DNA of 64,000 nt, taken from assembly GCA_007922195.1 (NCBI GenBank), contig ML681994.1:51430157-51494156 (forward strand), given 5' to 3'. The translations under genes and the position numbers were made by a program. The notes under the pieces are model-generated. The model saw nothing but the letters and a program-made list of their open reading frames with translations. It ran no database searches and was not told the DNA's origin. Shown here piece after piece: positions 32,744 through 43,689 of the stretch; the first letter of the stretch is position 1; each line of letters opens with the position of its first letter. The stretch is from Podocnemis expansa. Taxonomy: Eukaryota > Chordata > Testudines > Podocnemididae.

Positions 32744-33002
32744 TGATTAAGGCACTAAACTGTATATGCACTTTGATTTCCTGGCTCTATCACAGACCCC
32801 GTGTATGACTGTAGGGAAGTTACTGAAACTGACTGTGCTTTAGCTCTTGATCTGTAAAAATCACCCTGTCTCTGGCTTATCTATTTAGATTATGGGTCAG
32901 GAACTGTCTCCATCTATGTGTTTGTAGAGTGCATAGCACAGCAGGGCCCTGATTTCACCTGGAGCTGCTAGATTCTGTTGTAATATAAATAATAATAATT
33001 AG
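32744..33002 (+). repeat. MIR/CORE-type SINE, near full length
   Basis: GGCCTAGTGATTAAGGCACT (tRNA-like head), TTTCCTGGCTCTATCACAGA, GTAGGGAAGTTACTGAAACT, CTCTTGATCTGTAAAA (core), then TAGAGTGCATAGCACAGCAG and an AATAATAATAATT tail. The order and content follow the MIR-like SINE of turtles. Confidence 0.75.
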
Positions 33003-33004
33003 GG

Positions 33005-34465
33005 CTTCCACTGCATGGTTCATGATTTGAGGAGAAAGACACATGGCTACTTTTCCCAGCCCCAGGACTGTGTAGGAGGCAGACAGAATACATACAGACT
33101 AGGTCAGTTCAATGGGGAGAGAGACCACTGGCCCACCTCCTGGTATCTGATGACAAGTACAAGGAAAAGTGCACTTAATCTTTCTGAAAGAGGTGTAATT
33201 GATTTTGCTCTACACACTCCCCTTTGTGCTCTCTGGGATTCTGCCTGTATTTGTCCAGTGCAGGCAGAATGTCAGACTATAACCACAACTCTGGCAGTAC
33301 CTTTGTATTGCCATTCTCCCAGTGGACTATAATTGACACATAAAGTAGAATACATACTGAAGGATATACATTTGCGGTATATCTAGAAACTTATTTCAAA
33401 AATCAATTTAGTTAGCTATCATACCATTTACAATGCTGGAAATGAGCAAATGCCATCAGATAAACCTTACACTGCCTACTTAACAGATATGTTGTTCTTC
33501 TCATGTGTAGTTGAAATGCATTATTTCTCACAACACAGCAACCTTTCCTCTGAATCTTGGAATGGTGTGAGATGTTATCTATTATTTTTGCTATTTTGAT
33601 TCATTATCTGAATGCTGTCTTTTAAGGAATGCTTTTAAAGGGAAAATACTACTTGCTATCTATTGGCAGCAAAAATTTTTAGTAAGACATTAATAATTGC
33701 TATCTTAACATATAGTATAATAAAAAAATGGATAATATTATCAGCCCATCACAGAGCTATCATCCCAAAGACTTATACACTTGCTTAACTTTAAGAACAT
33801 TAGCCCAGTTGACATCTCACACTTAAAATTGGCATTGAACTGTTCACATGCTTAAAGTTCTGTGTGGATGTAAATGTTGTAGGACTTGAGCAACTGTATT
33901 TTAAACCTATTAGTGTGTGTTGTTAATATGTATATGTAGAAGGGTTGTGTTATATTTAGTAGGAGTTTATGGTAAAAAAGTTGTTATTTTTTTAGGTTCA
34001 GAGTTAAGGTGTTGTTTTGCGATATCATGTTTTTTCACACTTAATAACAGTAAGGGGCCACATTTTTAGCTAGTGTAAATGTGCCTAGTTCCCTTCAGGT
34101 CAATGAAACTACTTCCATTTACACCATCAAAGCATCTGGTCATATGTATCTGTTTACTGTTTAGGTAGTGCCACAGTTCTAGTGTCCCTAGCTATTAATT
34201 TTTTGCTCTTAATTGTTTGTGTTTTCAAAGGATGCAACGGATGTCTACTACATTGTTTTTTGCTTAGCAACATAAAGTGTTTTTTAAATGATATTTGTAT
34301 CTTTGAAATTTCCTATGGGGAATTCTTTTCCTCTTCATCATCAATCATCATCATTATTAATAATCATTATTATTATTTCATTAGGTAAGTGAGGTAAAAG
34401 GAGTTATAGTTTGTCACATAATTATGTCAGTTTATTATAATTTCTTGTGTTCATAGAGCCTAATG
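33005..34465. other. No recognised gene
   Basis: A 105-codon frame at 33015-33332 shows no domain. An (ATT)/(ATC)n-like tract lies at 34335-34382. The 33780-33880 interval shows the TTGCTTAACTTTAAG/CACATGCTTAAAGTT palindromic phrase of an old repeat. Confidence 0.45.
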
Positions 34466-34469
34466 ACTT

Positions 34470-34600
34470 CAAATCAGCACTGAAGCCCTATTTTGCTAGA
34501 CACTATACAAACATATTATAAATGGCAGGCCCTACCCAAAAGACTTCACAATCAAAACAGACGAGAGATTGGAAGGGGGAGAAAGAATGTTTCATATAAA
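34470..34600 (+). repeat. SINE/LINE tail fragment
   Basis: GCTAGACACTATACAAACAT, then GGCAGGCCCTACCCAAAAGA, then CAATCAAAACAGACGAGAG form the ordered phrases of a common amniote repeat 3' end. Confidence 0.5.
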
Positions 34601-34604
34601 TGGA

Positions 34605-35850
34605 GTGATCGGGATGATGAGTGGCAAATACTATGTTAGCTTTCTGGTCTTTGGTGGTTGTTTTATTTGCTTAGTTTTCCTCATGTTTGTTAATAATCTA
34701 TAGAGTGATGAGTTGAGAGTGAGTTCATAGCCAATGGGAAAAGGAAGAGCAATAAAAGGGAAGGAAGGATGGAAAGACAAGTGTGCAAAGAAAGTAACAC
34801 TGTGGCAGAGAGGCTGTGAGGAAGGGCTGGGGGAACCTGATCAGCCAGGCTGAAAAAATAAGCAGAATCACAACATAGGAGAAAAATAAGTCTGTCTGAA
34901 CGTTTCAAATATGCCACCACTGTTGCTGCTAATGCTGAATGGTGCCTAGGCTCCTTATCTAATCTTAAACTCTATGTTGCTCCCATGTGTCAGAGTAGAG
35001 GGTGATTAAGCCCCTGGATGCCTCTGCCACCTCAAGGCAAGCTGCCTGGGCTGGGGTAAAGTAAGTCAGTAGGGTCCCAGACTACAGGCAATGAACCCAC
35101 AGCTAACTACTCTGATTAGAGCAAGTCAGAACCTCATCAAACAAACCAATTCAGTACAGTTGTTTCCCTAGCCAGGACAAGTATATGACTTAGCCAGGGA
35201 GCCCACAGAGAGAAAGGAGGGTAGGTGTGAGCCAGGAGGAAGTCTTGTGCTGTAGTTACTGCCTTGCTTTGGCTGGATGAACAGCCTGGGGTCTAATGGA
35301 TTTGGTTTGGAAATGGGGTTTACATTGCTAAACTGTAAATAAATGTATATAGGTGATTGCACTGAATGAAGTCTGAGTCCTGTTATTCTGGAGGTGCAAG
35401 ACCACCTGGGAGGGCGGGTGATGATCTGCTACATCCTACAAGTGCTGCTAAAAGCCATTCTGACCTCTTCATTGCCTCTACTCTGGACTTCTATTTTTAT
35501 TTTTTAGTTTGGGTTATGGTTTTTATATTTATTGCAAAATCACTTCCTGGATTCTAGCCTTCTCTCCCTTCCCCCTCCTTGGCTGCACATATCAATATTC
35601 ATGATATTGTATCTGTTTCCTCCTTCCCACTTTTAACCATACTTCTTCAGAGTCCTCATCCAACCCACAGTTGTTTGCATGTACCTTATTTCTACCTTTC
35701 ACATGTGATGCTGCTCCTGTGCATGCCTGGGTAAATTGAAAGTAACTATGCAAAAGTCAGTGTAGCCCTTTTTCAACAGCAAACCTATTTATTCACACTG
35801 AAGAAAGCATTTTGTTCTCCTAAAATTCAAAAACACAACAAAACAAAAAA
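34605..35850. other. No recognised feature
   Basis: Mixed composition and short frames only. Confidence 0.4.
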
Positions 35851-35854
35851 CAAA

Positions 35855-36302
35855 GGCTGTGTTCAGATGAGAGTTTTATTTCGAAACAACAGCCATTCTT
35901 TCAAAATAAAATTTCTTATGTCCACACGATGTTCCATTATTTCGAAACAATGGGACCCATTGTTTCAAACTAATGGCCGTTATTTCAAAACAGTAAAAGC
36001 TAGCTTGAAATTGAAATAGCCGTTGTTTTGAAATGGCTGTTTTGAAAGAACAGCGTTCGGACACGGTGTTTTGAAACAACACAATTGTTTCAAAACAGCT
36101 ATTTTGAAACAATATGTCCGAACGGCCTTATTTCGAAATAACCATTTTGAAATAACAGCCGTTTCGATAGCAGGCTTTCCCTTAATTTGAATTAACATTT
36201 TCTTAATTCAAATTAACTTATTTTGAAATAAGGACTTTATTTCAAAATAACTCATTTTGAAATAAATGATTTCGAAATAACAGTTTACGTGTGAACATAA
36301 TG
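35855..36302. mobile_element. Family A element, copy 5
   Basis: The left end is GGCTGTGTTCAGATGAGAG; the right end, inverted, is TTACGTGTGAACATAA with the terminal GCC lost. The interior words are TTATTTCGAAACAA, TTGTTTTGAAACAA and TTATTTCGAAATAA. Word order runs from GTTTCGAAAC forms at left through TTAATTCAAATTAA to TTATTTCAAAATAA at right, as in copy 1. Confidence 0.78.
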
Positions 36303-36309
36303 TATAACT

Positions 36310-39080
36310 AGTTAGAAACGTTTAACCATTCATATCTTTTTCTTTAAAAAATCATGTTCTGGCTTCTGTTGCTGGATTCTCAACCTTCATTCCTGCTTGT
36401 CTGTACTTCGATAGAAATTTCCTTGTTTCTTGAAAATCCCTAGCATTGTGTTTGTTCTTATCCTGTATGCCTTTTTGTCTGTATATTTGGTATTCTTTTC
36501 ATCTTAGAAGTAAGCAAGCCTCACGGATATCCCGCCTGCATCACAGTAACTTTGAGCCCTCTGTCTTTAGCCGCTTATCCAAATGCTAAAGGAACTAGTT
36601 AAGATAATACAATTTTGATTGCCCAGTTGGTGACACCTTAATACAAGCTGGTTTTCAAAGAGACACTTTAATATTTTCTAAAAATTAAGTTCTTTAATGA
36701 TTTAGTATTCAAAATTTGGAGGACTCATAATCACCATTCACATTTGAAAAAATCTTGGTATTTATTCAACTTCTGCTGTTGCTGAATTGCTTCCTGCTAT
36801 ACCTAGTCAAGTTTAACTCCTTTTTTCTACACCCACTGTCCTCCACTTTCCATCAATTAATTGTCTGTGCCAGTTTCCTCTTAGAAGCTTCTAGTTTCTT
36901 TTGGGGGTTGCTGGCTCTTTTTACAAACTGTAGTCCAATAAAAGTGACTCATAGCTACACTAGACTGTACTAATCAGAGCAATGCCTCAGTTTGGTTCTA
37001 ATCAAAATGAAATCCTTCAAATTTGTATGAGCTAATGCTGCTAAAATATTCAGTTATTTCTTCTACATGAATTATTTCCACATTTTCTTGTTCTGGTCAT
37101 TACTGTATTTAACCAAACACCATTTGTGAAACGTAGCCTAAATATGGAAGAACGAAAGGACAGATAAAGCTGTCAGAGGCAGAGCTGTAGAAGGATTTAG
37201 AAAGTAATGCGAGACTGGATTTAATGAAGAAAGAAGAAATCAATGAGGGACCCAAAGCCATGGACAGAGTTTCTTAGGCTTTCTGTCATTCCTTTATTCT
37301 GTAGGACAGTGAGCTATAGTGATATGAAAGAATATTTATGGTAATAGAACTATAAGGGACAGTTTCCCACAAAAGTTTAAAACCAAACCAAAACATTCAG
37401 TTCCAGCACAGCAAGTTCTTGGAATTCACTTAGAGTTTGATCCAAAAACCCACTGAAACTGCTTAGAGGGTTTGTACTTTCTTCTGTGGTTTTTGGACCA
37501 GGCCTTAAATTATGACCTAATCTCCAAATGTTCCTCGCATTTCCTAGCAGCACTGTATTAGGAATGAATAAATCCATTTAATATGAAAATATCTTTTTTC
37601 AGTTGAGGAAGAGTCTGTCATCATCACATGCAAAATTTGGAAGCTTTACTACTTGAGCTATGGGAGACTATCCAGTCATGGAAAGTACTTCTTTCCAGGC
37701 ATCTAGCTGTTTTTTTTTTTTTAAGCCATCACAAATTGCTGCTAAGAGACACATTTGATATCAGTATTGCTGCTTATGTCCACTGTAGTTTGAGGCTCTC
37801 TTTCAAGCACTACTTTAAGCTAAGTAAATCACGGTAGCATTCCAACAGCTCCATAATCTTTAATGCACCACTTTACCAGTAAATTTAGACTCCAAATATA
37901 TTCATATCAGTAGCGTGGAAGCTATGAAACCCCATTGCTACAACATGACTTCCAAGGAGAATGAAAGCTGTTAGTTATTTTAGCTATCCTTTTACAGCTG
38001 AGACTATTTCTGTGGCTGGGATTTCTTTAGGGCAAGGCAAGTCCAGTTTCATGATAAAACAAATTTTGTTCACATTATTTTGTTTGCTACTACTCAGTTT
38101 TATTTTTAAAAATCTTGTCTTTGGAGAATATGTTGTTCAAATGCCTGAAGTAGTAATTATCAAAATTGCTGATGTAATAATATTTTAGTTTATCTGTCAC
38201 TGTAAAGAGAATTCATTATTAGTCCCATGTCATGGGTACTAGGTACCAGGGAGTGTGTAAGTGGAATTTAGTGTGTTTTTTGGTTATGGTTAATTGTATT
38301 TTTATTAATTAATATGTAAAAATATACTAGGCCACTTTAGTTCTATGTCTTTGTTGTGTTGCATTTTGATACTGAAAGTATTCATCTGGTACAAAGTTCA
38401 TGGTTGACAGCAAAGCACTATGGTAGGAAACTACAAATATTCACAAGAATGGTCATGCCTTTAGGGTTCAAGTCAATGGATAGATTTCAAAGGGCATAAG
38501 ATCTGGCCTTACATGTAGTTCACATTGAGTAGATGTAAATCTCAAGCTCACTGCATGTCTGCTACCTTACCCACAGTAGTGTAAAGTTTAAGCTCATGGA
38601 TAATGTGTGGATGAAAAGTGGGCCTGTTTGAAGAGGCATGAAGTTAAATATGATATTCAAATTAGGGATTTAGAAGACCTGTCTGCTTGAGTATTATTCC
38701 TGTTTCTAAACACGAGTAACTTGATGACAGCACAGTAGCACATTCATTAATGTAAAACAGCAGACCTACATTACTTGTTTTGCATGTCATTTTTTCATTT
38801 ATACTTATAGTCACAGCACTCTGTTTGTGCCCTTCAAGTGTTTTCTGTTGCAGTGATTCAGTGTATTCTGTTCAGTAGTATTTTGGGAACTGGAATAAGA
38901 CCTCCCTTAGCTCTTCTCAAACTATTAATTGAGTGTATAGAATCAGATCCTTGATTCCTTCTAGTGATTTTGGGGTACTTACAAAGTGCTGAATTGGGGT
39001 TATAATATTCTTTTGAAAAGACTGTGCATTATGAGATATTTTCAGCTTAGCTAAAGCAGGACAAATTCAAATTAGATACA
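36310..39080. other. No recognised gene or repeat
   Basis: A 2.8-kb AT-rich stretch. All frames are under 80 codons and without motifs. The largest unexplained block in the first half of the window. Confidence 0.45.
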
Positions 39081-39098
39081 AAGTTTGCATTTTTAACA

Positions 39099-40109
39099 GT
39101 GAGAGTAAATAACCATTGGAACATCTTACCTATGGCGATGTTGAGTTCTTCGTTGCTTAACATCTTGAAATCAAAATGTAATGTTTATCTAAGAACCCAT
39201 AGTTACCTACATCCTTCGGGCTTCCATCCTAAACACACCACACGATCCATTGTCTACAGCCAAGCTCTAAGATACAACCGCATCTGCTCTGATACCTCAG
39301 ACAGAGACAGACATCTTGAGGATCTCTATCAAACATTCTTGAAACTACAGTATCCACCTAGGGAAGCAAGAAAACAAACTGACAGAGCTAGACGGGTTCC
39401 CCGAAGTCATCTACTACAGGAGAGGCCCAAGAAAGAAAACAACAGAACACCACTAGTCACCACATACAACCCTCAAGTCAGACCTCTGCATCAGATCTTT
39501 AAGGACCTACAGACTATTCTAAAAGATGATCCCTCTCTCTCTCTAGCCTTGGGAGACAGACCTCTCCTTGCCTATAGACTGCCACCCAATCTTAAACAGA
39601 TACTCACCAGCAACTACAGATCTAACAACAGAAGCATTGAAGCAGGCACAAACCCCTGCAACAAACTACGCTGCCAAATCTGCCCACATATCTGCACAAC
39701 AGATACCATCATAGGTCCTAATCAAGCCTGCTACTCCATCAAAGGCTCATTTATCTGCTCATCTACTAATGTGGTCTATGCCATCATGTGCAGGAAATGC
39801 CCCAACACCGTATACATTGGACAAACTGGACAACAGCTGCGCAAAAGGATAAATGAACACAGAGCTGATATCAGAAATCACAGAACAAAGAAACCAGTTG
39901 CTGAGCTTATCCATCTTTCTAATCACTCAATAAATGACTTGTTTACGACTGTTGTCAGAGATGTGGCTGGGACATCAAGACTTCAAAGAGAAACAGCTGA
40001 ACTCGAATTAATATGCAAGCTAAATTCTGTGAAAGCAGGACTGAATCGAGACTATGGGTTCTTTTCCCATTACAAAAGGTCATTTGACTTCAGGCTTCCC
40101 ATGTTTTGA
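39099..40109 (+). CDS. Penelope-like element C-terminal protein with GIY-YIG endonuclease (open frame of 336 codons)
   Basis: This is the longest open frame in the window. Residues 1-31 come from the interrupted CR1, so the ATG is fortuitous; PLE homology starts near residue 32 (RTHSYLHPSGFHPKH). Residues 40-120 form the linker (SIVYSQALRYNRICSD, RARRVPRSHLLQ, RPKKENNRTPLV). Residues 187-199 are Cys-rich (PCNKLRCQICPHIC). The GIY-YIG nuclease spans about 215-320: VVYAIMC (226), VYIGQTG (238-244), the Arg-containing LRKRINEH (247-254), and the likely catalytic Glu in PVAEL (269). In PLEs this domain nicks the target and primes cDNA synthesis in the nucleus. No reverse transcriptase remains, and no promoter is evident. 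The frame staying open for over 300 codons suggests a fairly recent insertion. Most likely a retroelement relic rather than a host gene. Confidence 0.8.
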   Translation: MRVNNHWNILPMAMLSSSLLNILKSKCNVYLRTHSYLHPSGFHPKHTTRSIVYSQALRYNRICSDTSDRDRHLEDLYQTFLKLQYPPREARKQTDRARRVPRSHLLQERPKKENNRTPLVTTYNPQVRPLHQIFKDLQTILKDDPSLSLALGDRPLLAYRLPPNLKQILTSNYRSNNRSIEAGTNPCNKLRCQICPHICTTDTIIGPNQACYSIKGSFICSSTNVVYAIMCRKCPNTVYIGQTGQQLRKRINEHRADIRNHRTKKPVAELIHLSNHSINDLFTTVVRDVAGTSRLQRETAELELICKLNSVKAGLNRDYGFFSHYKRSFDFRLPMF

Positions 40110-40338
40110 ACCTAACAACTGCTCTGATTTGCTGTTACTGTATGACCTGATCCTATGTTTTACACCCCCTTTCCTTTATTTTCATTCCATTCTGTAAGTT
40201 CACCCATCTTCGAAGCATCTGATGAAATGGGATTTTCTCCCACAAAAGCTGAGGCGAAAAGTAAATCTGTTAGTCTTAAAGTGCCACACGACTCCTTATT
40301 TTTTTCACTGGACTAAACTAACACAGCTATCCCTTTGG
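39195..40338 (+). mobile_element. Penelope-like element, 5'-truncated copy (linker, GIY-YIG, tail)
   Basis: The element begins inside the region linking reverse transcriptase to endonuclease and runs to the tail ending CTAACACAGCTATCCCTTTG. The tail holds CTGATGA (40219-40225), a stem with loop, and a degraded AAAA where GAAA is expected. Its host sequence is a CR1 3' end. PLEs move by target-primed reverse transcription with a GIY-YIG nuclease. This copy lacks the reverse transcriptase and cannot move alone. Confidence 0.85.
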
Positions 40339-40497
40339 AAATTGATGCACAAATCACTTAGTAAAATTCTATGGTCTCTTATACAGGAGGTCAGCCCAGA
40401 TGGTCATGATAGTTCTCTGAAAAGTTCTGCTCAATGTACAGCGTCAGTCAATAAGCCTAACAGTGCATGGGATCTACTGGGAAACTGATTAGAAAAT

Positions 40498-40862
40498 ACA
40501 TGACCTTACAATTTAAATACATGGTGCAACCATCCCTTGAGTACCATGTCCAAGTCAGTTCAACTCAAAAAGCATATGGTGGAACCTAGAGGAGATTCAG
40601 AGAAGGGCAACATAATGATCAAAGGTATGAAACAGATTCCATGGGATGAGAGACTAAAATATTAGAGCTATTTAGCTTTTAAAAGAAATGCCTAAGGCAA
40701 GATAAAACAGAGAGATATAAAATTGTGAATGGCATGAGGAAAAATGTGTTAGTTACTCTTTCACATAATACAAAAATCCGGGTTCACCCAGTGAAATTAA
40801 TAGGCAACTGATCTTATACAAAGAAGTATTTTTTTCACACAATGCACAAATTATGATACTAA
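40498..40862 (+). mobile_element. CR1 LINE 3' fragment
   Basis: Ordered CR1 phrases: CCTTGAGTACCATGTCCA, ATTCAGAGAAGGGCAACA, ATGATCAAAGGTATGAAAC, GGATGAGAGACTAAAATATT, then CCCAGTGAAATTAATAGGCA and TCACACAATGCACAAATT. Plus orientation, diverged, no open frame. Confidence 0.8.
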
Positions 40863-41991
40863 CACACAAATGCAGGACAGGGCCATACCTCAATTTACTT
40901 GCTCTGTGTGGGAGTCTGAACATTATGAAAACTAGTCAAATGTTACTTTTAGTATTTTCATTTATCTGTTCCTGTTTTAATGTAACATACATTTGTACTG
41001 TGTATTCTGCTGTAACTAAATAGCCCATCAAATGAAAATGAAGCCTTGGGGACTGCAAATAAAGAGGAGCACAATTTCAAAGCAAGGGGCTATTATTCTG
41101 CTGATTGAAGGGCAATGACTCAGGGTGCATTCCTCACAATCAAGAGGAAAATGCACAGGGGTAATGATACTATCAGCTTGGTTTCCATGAACAGAAACTA
41201 TAAATTGGTTTAGTTTAAACATTCTTCGTCTCTGGACTCAGACTCATAGGGTTAAGATCGTCTAGTCTAACCTCCTGCACAACACAGGTCATAGAACCTC
41301 ACCCACCCACTCATGTAATAGACCCCTAACCTGTGAATGAGTTATTAAAGCCCTCAAATGGTAGTTTAAAGACTTCAAAGTACAAAGAATACACCAGTGG
41401 GTAAGCCATGTGCTATGCTTCAGAGGAAGGTGAAAAAACCCTAGGCCTTCTGCCAATCACCCCTAGGGGAGAATTCCTTCCAAAGCTTAATATAGTGATA
41501 GGCTAAACCCTGAACATGTGGGCAAGACTTACCAGACAGATACCCAAGAAAGAATTATCTTTAATAACTTGGAACCCATCCCTTTAAGTGCTACATAACA
41601 AGTCATTGGGCATATTTACCATCGATAGTCAAAGATTAGTTAATTGTCAGATTAGGCTGACTCCTCTTACCATCACCTCCATAAACTATCAAGCTCAGTT
41701 TTGAAATCACCTAGGGTTTTTATTCCCAGTACTCCCTTGGCAGGCTATTAAAGAACTTTACTCCTTTAATTGTCAGAAACCTTTCTCTAATTTCAAGTCT
41801 AAGCTTCCTTATGGCCAGTTTATATCGATTTCTTCCTGTGTCCACATTGGTGCTGAACTTAATAAATCCTCTCTCTCGATGATATTTATCTTGCTGATGT
41901 ATTTATAAAGAGCATTCATATCTCTCCTCAGTCTTGTTTTGATTAGACTAAACAAGCCAAGCTTTTTGAGTCTCTTCCCATAAGCCATGTT

Positions 41992-43300
41992 CCAAAGGGG
42001 GCAGCCATGTTAGTCTAGTAAAGCAAAAGAAGCAAGGAGAATTGTGGCACTTAAAGACTAACACATTTGTTTATCGCATGAGCTTTCATGGGAGAAAATC
42101 CCACTTCGCCAGATGCTTTGAAGAGGAAGAACTTACAGAATTGGATGAAAATAAATGCAGAGGAGTGTAAGACATGGGATCAGGTCATACTGCAACAGCA
42201 AATCAGAGCATTTGTAAGGGTTCAAACGCAAGGAGAGAGCATACAGAGGGATGGTGAAGTCAAATTACCTGTTATAATGTGACAGAATCCATAGTCATGA
42301 TTCAGCCCTGCTTTCACACAATTTAATTTGCATATTAATTCGACTTCTGATGTTTCTCTTTGAAGTCTTGATGTCCCATTGATTTTCTTGATGACCATCG
42401 TTAATAAGTCATCAATGGGGCAATTAGGACGATGGAAGTACTCAGCAACTGGTTTTTTTGTGTGTGATGATTTCTGATATCAGTATTATGAGCATTAAGC
42501 ATAGGGTCTGTCCTGTTTGTCCAATGTATGAGGCATGGGGACATTTCTGGCACATGCTGGCATAAATCACATTAGTGGATGAGCAGGTGAAGGACCCTTT
42601 GATGGAGTAGCTGGCTTGAGTAGGTGTCTTGATGGTGTCTTTTGTGCAGATTTGTGGACAGAGTTCGCAACGTGGTTTGTTGCAGGGATATGTGCCTGCT
42701 TTAATGTTTCTGTTGTTAGGTCTGTAGTTGCTGGTGAGTATTTGTTTAACGTTCAGGGGTTGTCTGTAGGCGAGAAGAGGTCTGTCTCCCAAGGCTAGAG
42801 AGAGTGAGGGGTCATCTTTTAAAATAGGCTGTAGGTCCTTAATGATCTGTTGTAGAGGTCTGACTTCAGGGTTGTATGTAGTGACCAGTGGAGTTCTATT
42901 GTTTTCTTTTTTGGGTCTTTCCTGTAGTAGTTGACTGTGGGGTACCCGTCTGCCCTGTCAATCTGTTTCTTTACTTCTCCTGGTGGCTACTGTAGTTTTA
43001 AGAAAGCTTGATAGAGATCCTGAAGATGTCTGTCTCTGTCTGAGGGATGAGAGCAAATGTGGTTATATCTTAGGGCTTGGCTGTAGACAATGAATCGTGT
43101 GGTGTGTTTAGGATGGAAGCTTGAGGGATGCAGATAACTATACCAATCAGCAGGTTTTCAGTATAGAGTGGTGTTGATGTGTCCATCCCTAATTTGTACT
43201 GTAGTGTCCAGAAAGTGGCTATCCTGCATGGAGCGTTGCATGCTGAGTTTGAGTGTGGGGTGGAAATTGTTGAAATCTCTGTGGAAATCATCAAGAGCAT
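41992..43300 (-). mobile_element. Penelope-like element, second copy, with 15-bp target duplication
   Basis: A minus-strand PLE of 1.3 kb flanked by CCCATAAGCCATGTT (41977-41991) and CCCATAAGGCATGTT (43301-43315), 14 of 15 identical. It starts further 5' than the other copy: near 43290-43130 it encodes DDFHRDFNNFHPTL, SHFLDTTVQIRDGHINTTLY and SYLHPSSFHPKHTT, the end of the reverse transcriptase and thumb. The tail at 42003-42115 carries the hammerhead-like segment with CTGGCGA in place of CTGATGA. Confidence 0.85.
42420..43290 (-). pseudogene. PLE protein pseudogene (reverse transcriptase end, linker, broken GIY-YIG)
   Basis: From 43290 down to 42420 the same protein as at 39195-40109 can be followed, but with stops and frameshifts. 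A clean stretch at 42792-42442 encodes GDRPLLAYRQPLNVKQILTS, PCNKPRCELCPQIC and SYIGQTGQ. The frame then breaks directly after YIGQTGQTL, before the catalytic Arg/His helix, so the nuclease is inactive. Confidence 0.8.
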
Positions 43301-43483
43301 CCCATAAGGCATGTTTTCCATTTTGTGAATCATCGTAGTACCCATTCCTTGCACCTGTTCCAATTTGAATTTATTAAACATGAGGGACCAGTCAGCATGC
43401 CAGATGGTATGGCAGATGAGGCCTCACCAGCACCTTGTATAACCCTACTAACATCTTCCTATTTCTACTGGAAATACCTTGTC

Positions 43484-43689
43484 AATTTCCAAAGGGATAG
43501 CCGTGTTAGTCTAGTCCAGCAAAACAAAAAACCAAGGAGTTGTGTGGCACTTTAAGACTAACAGATTTATTTTTCACATGAGCTTTCGTGGGATTTTCTC
43601 CCACGAAAGCTCATGCGAAAAATAAATCTGTTAGTCTTAAAGTGCCACATGACTCCTTGTTTTTGTTTTTTTTTGTTTTTTGTTTTTTG
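43484..43689. mobile_element. Head-to-head inverted dimer of a PLE tail, with perfect 16-bp target duplication
   Basis: The insert is flanked by CTGGAAATACCTTGTC twice (43468-43483 and 43690-43705, identical). Its core is an inverted repeat of two 61-bp arms (43533-43593 and 43599-43659) differing at only three positions, around a 5-base loop TTTTC. The loop and adjacent GTGGGA/TCCCAC are the native stem II of the PLE hammerhead-like motif. The left arm continues to the tail end (GTTAGTCTAGTCC, GCCG, CCC/GGG TTTGG equivalent); the right arm ends in a T-rich tract. No coding capacity. Confidence 0.9.

Larger units (their letters stand above)
39085..40430 (+). mobile_element. CR1 LINE 3' end split by a PLE insertion
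   Basis: Left part (39085-39190): AATAACCATTGGAACATCTT ... ACATCTTGAAATCAAAATG. Right part (40339-40430): AAATTCTATGGTCTCTTATA, CAGGAGGTCAGCCCAGATGG. Joined, these are consecutive blocks of the CR1 3' terminal region, so the PLE between them arrived later. No clear target duplication was found around this PLE. Confidence 0.75.

Noticed and set aside
33015..33332. 105-codon frame as a small gene.
   Set aside because: It directly follows a MIR-type SINE tail, has no motif and no conserved start context.
39099..39191. The first 31 codons of the PLE frame as a true protein N-terminus.
   Set aside because: This DNA is CR1 3'-end sequence that continues after the PLE at 40339, so the ATG is accidental.
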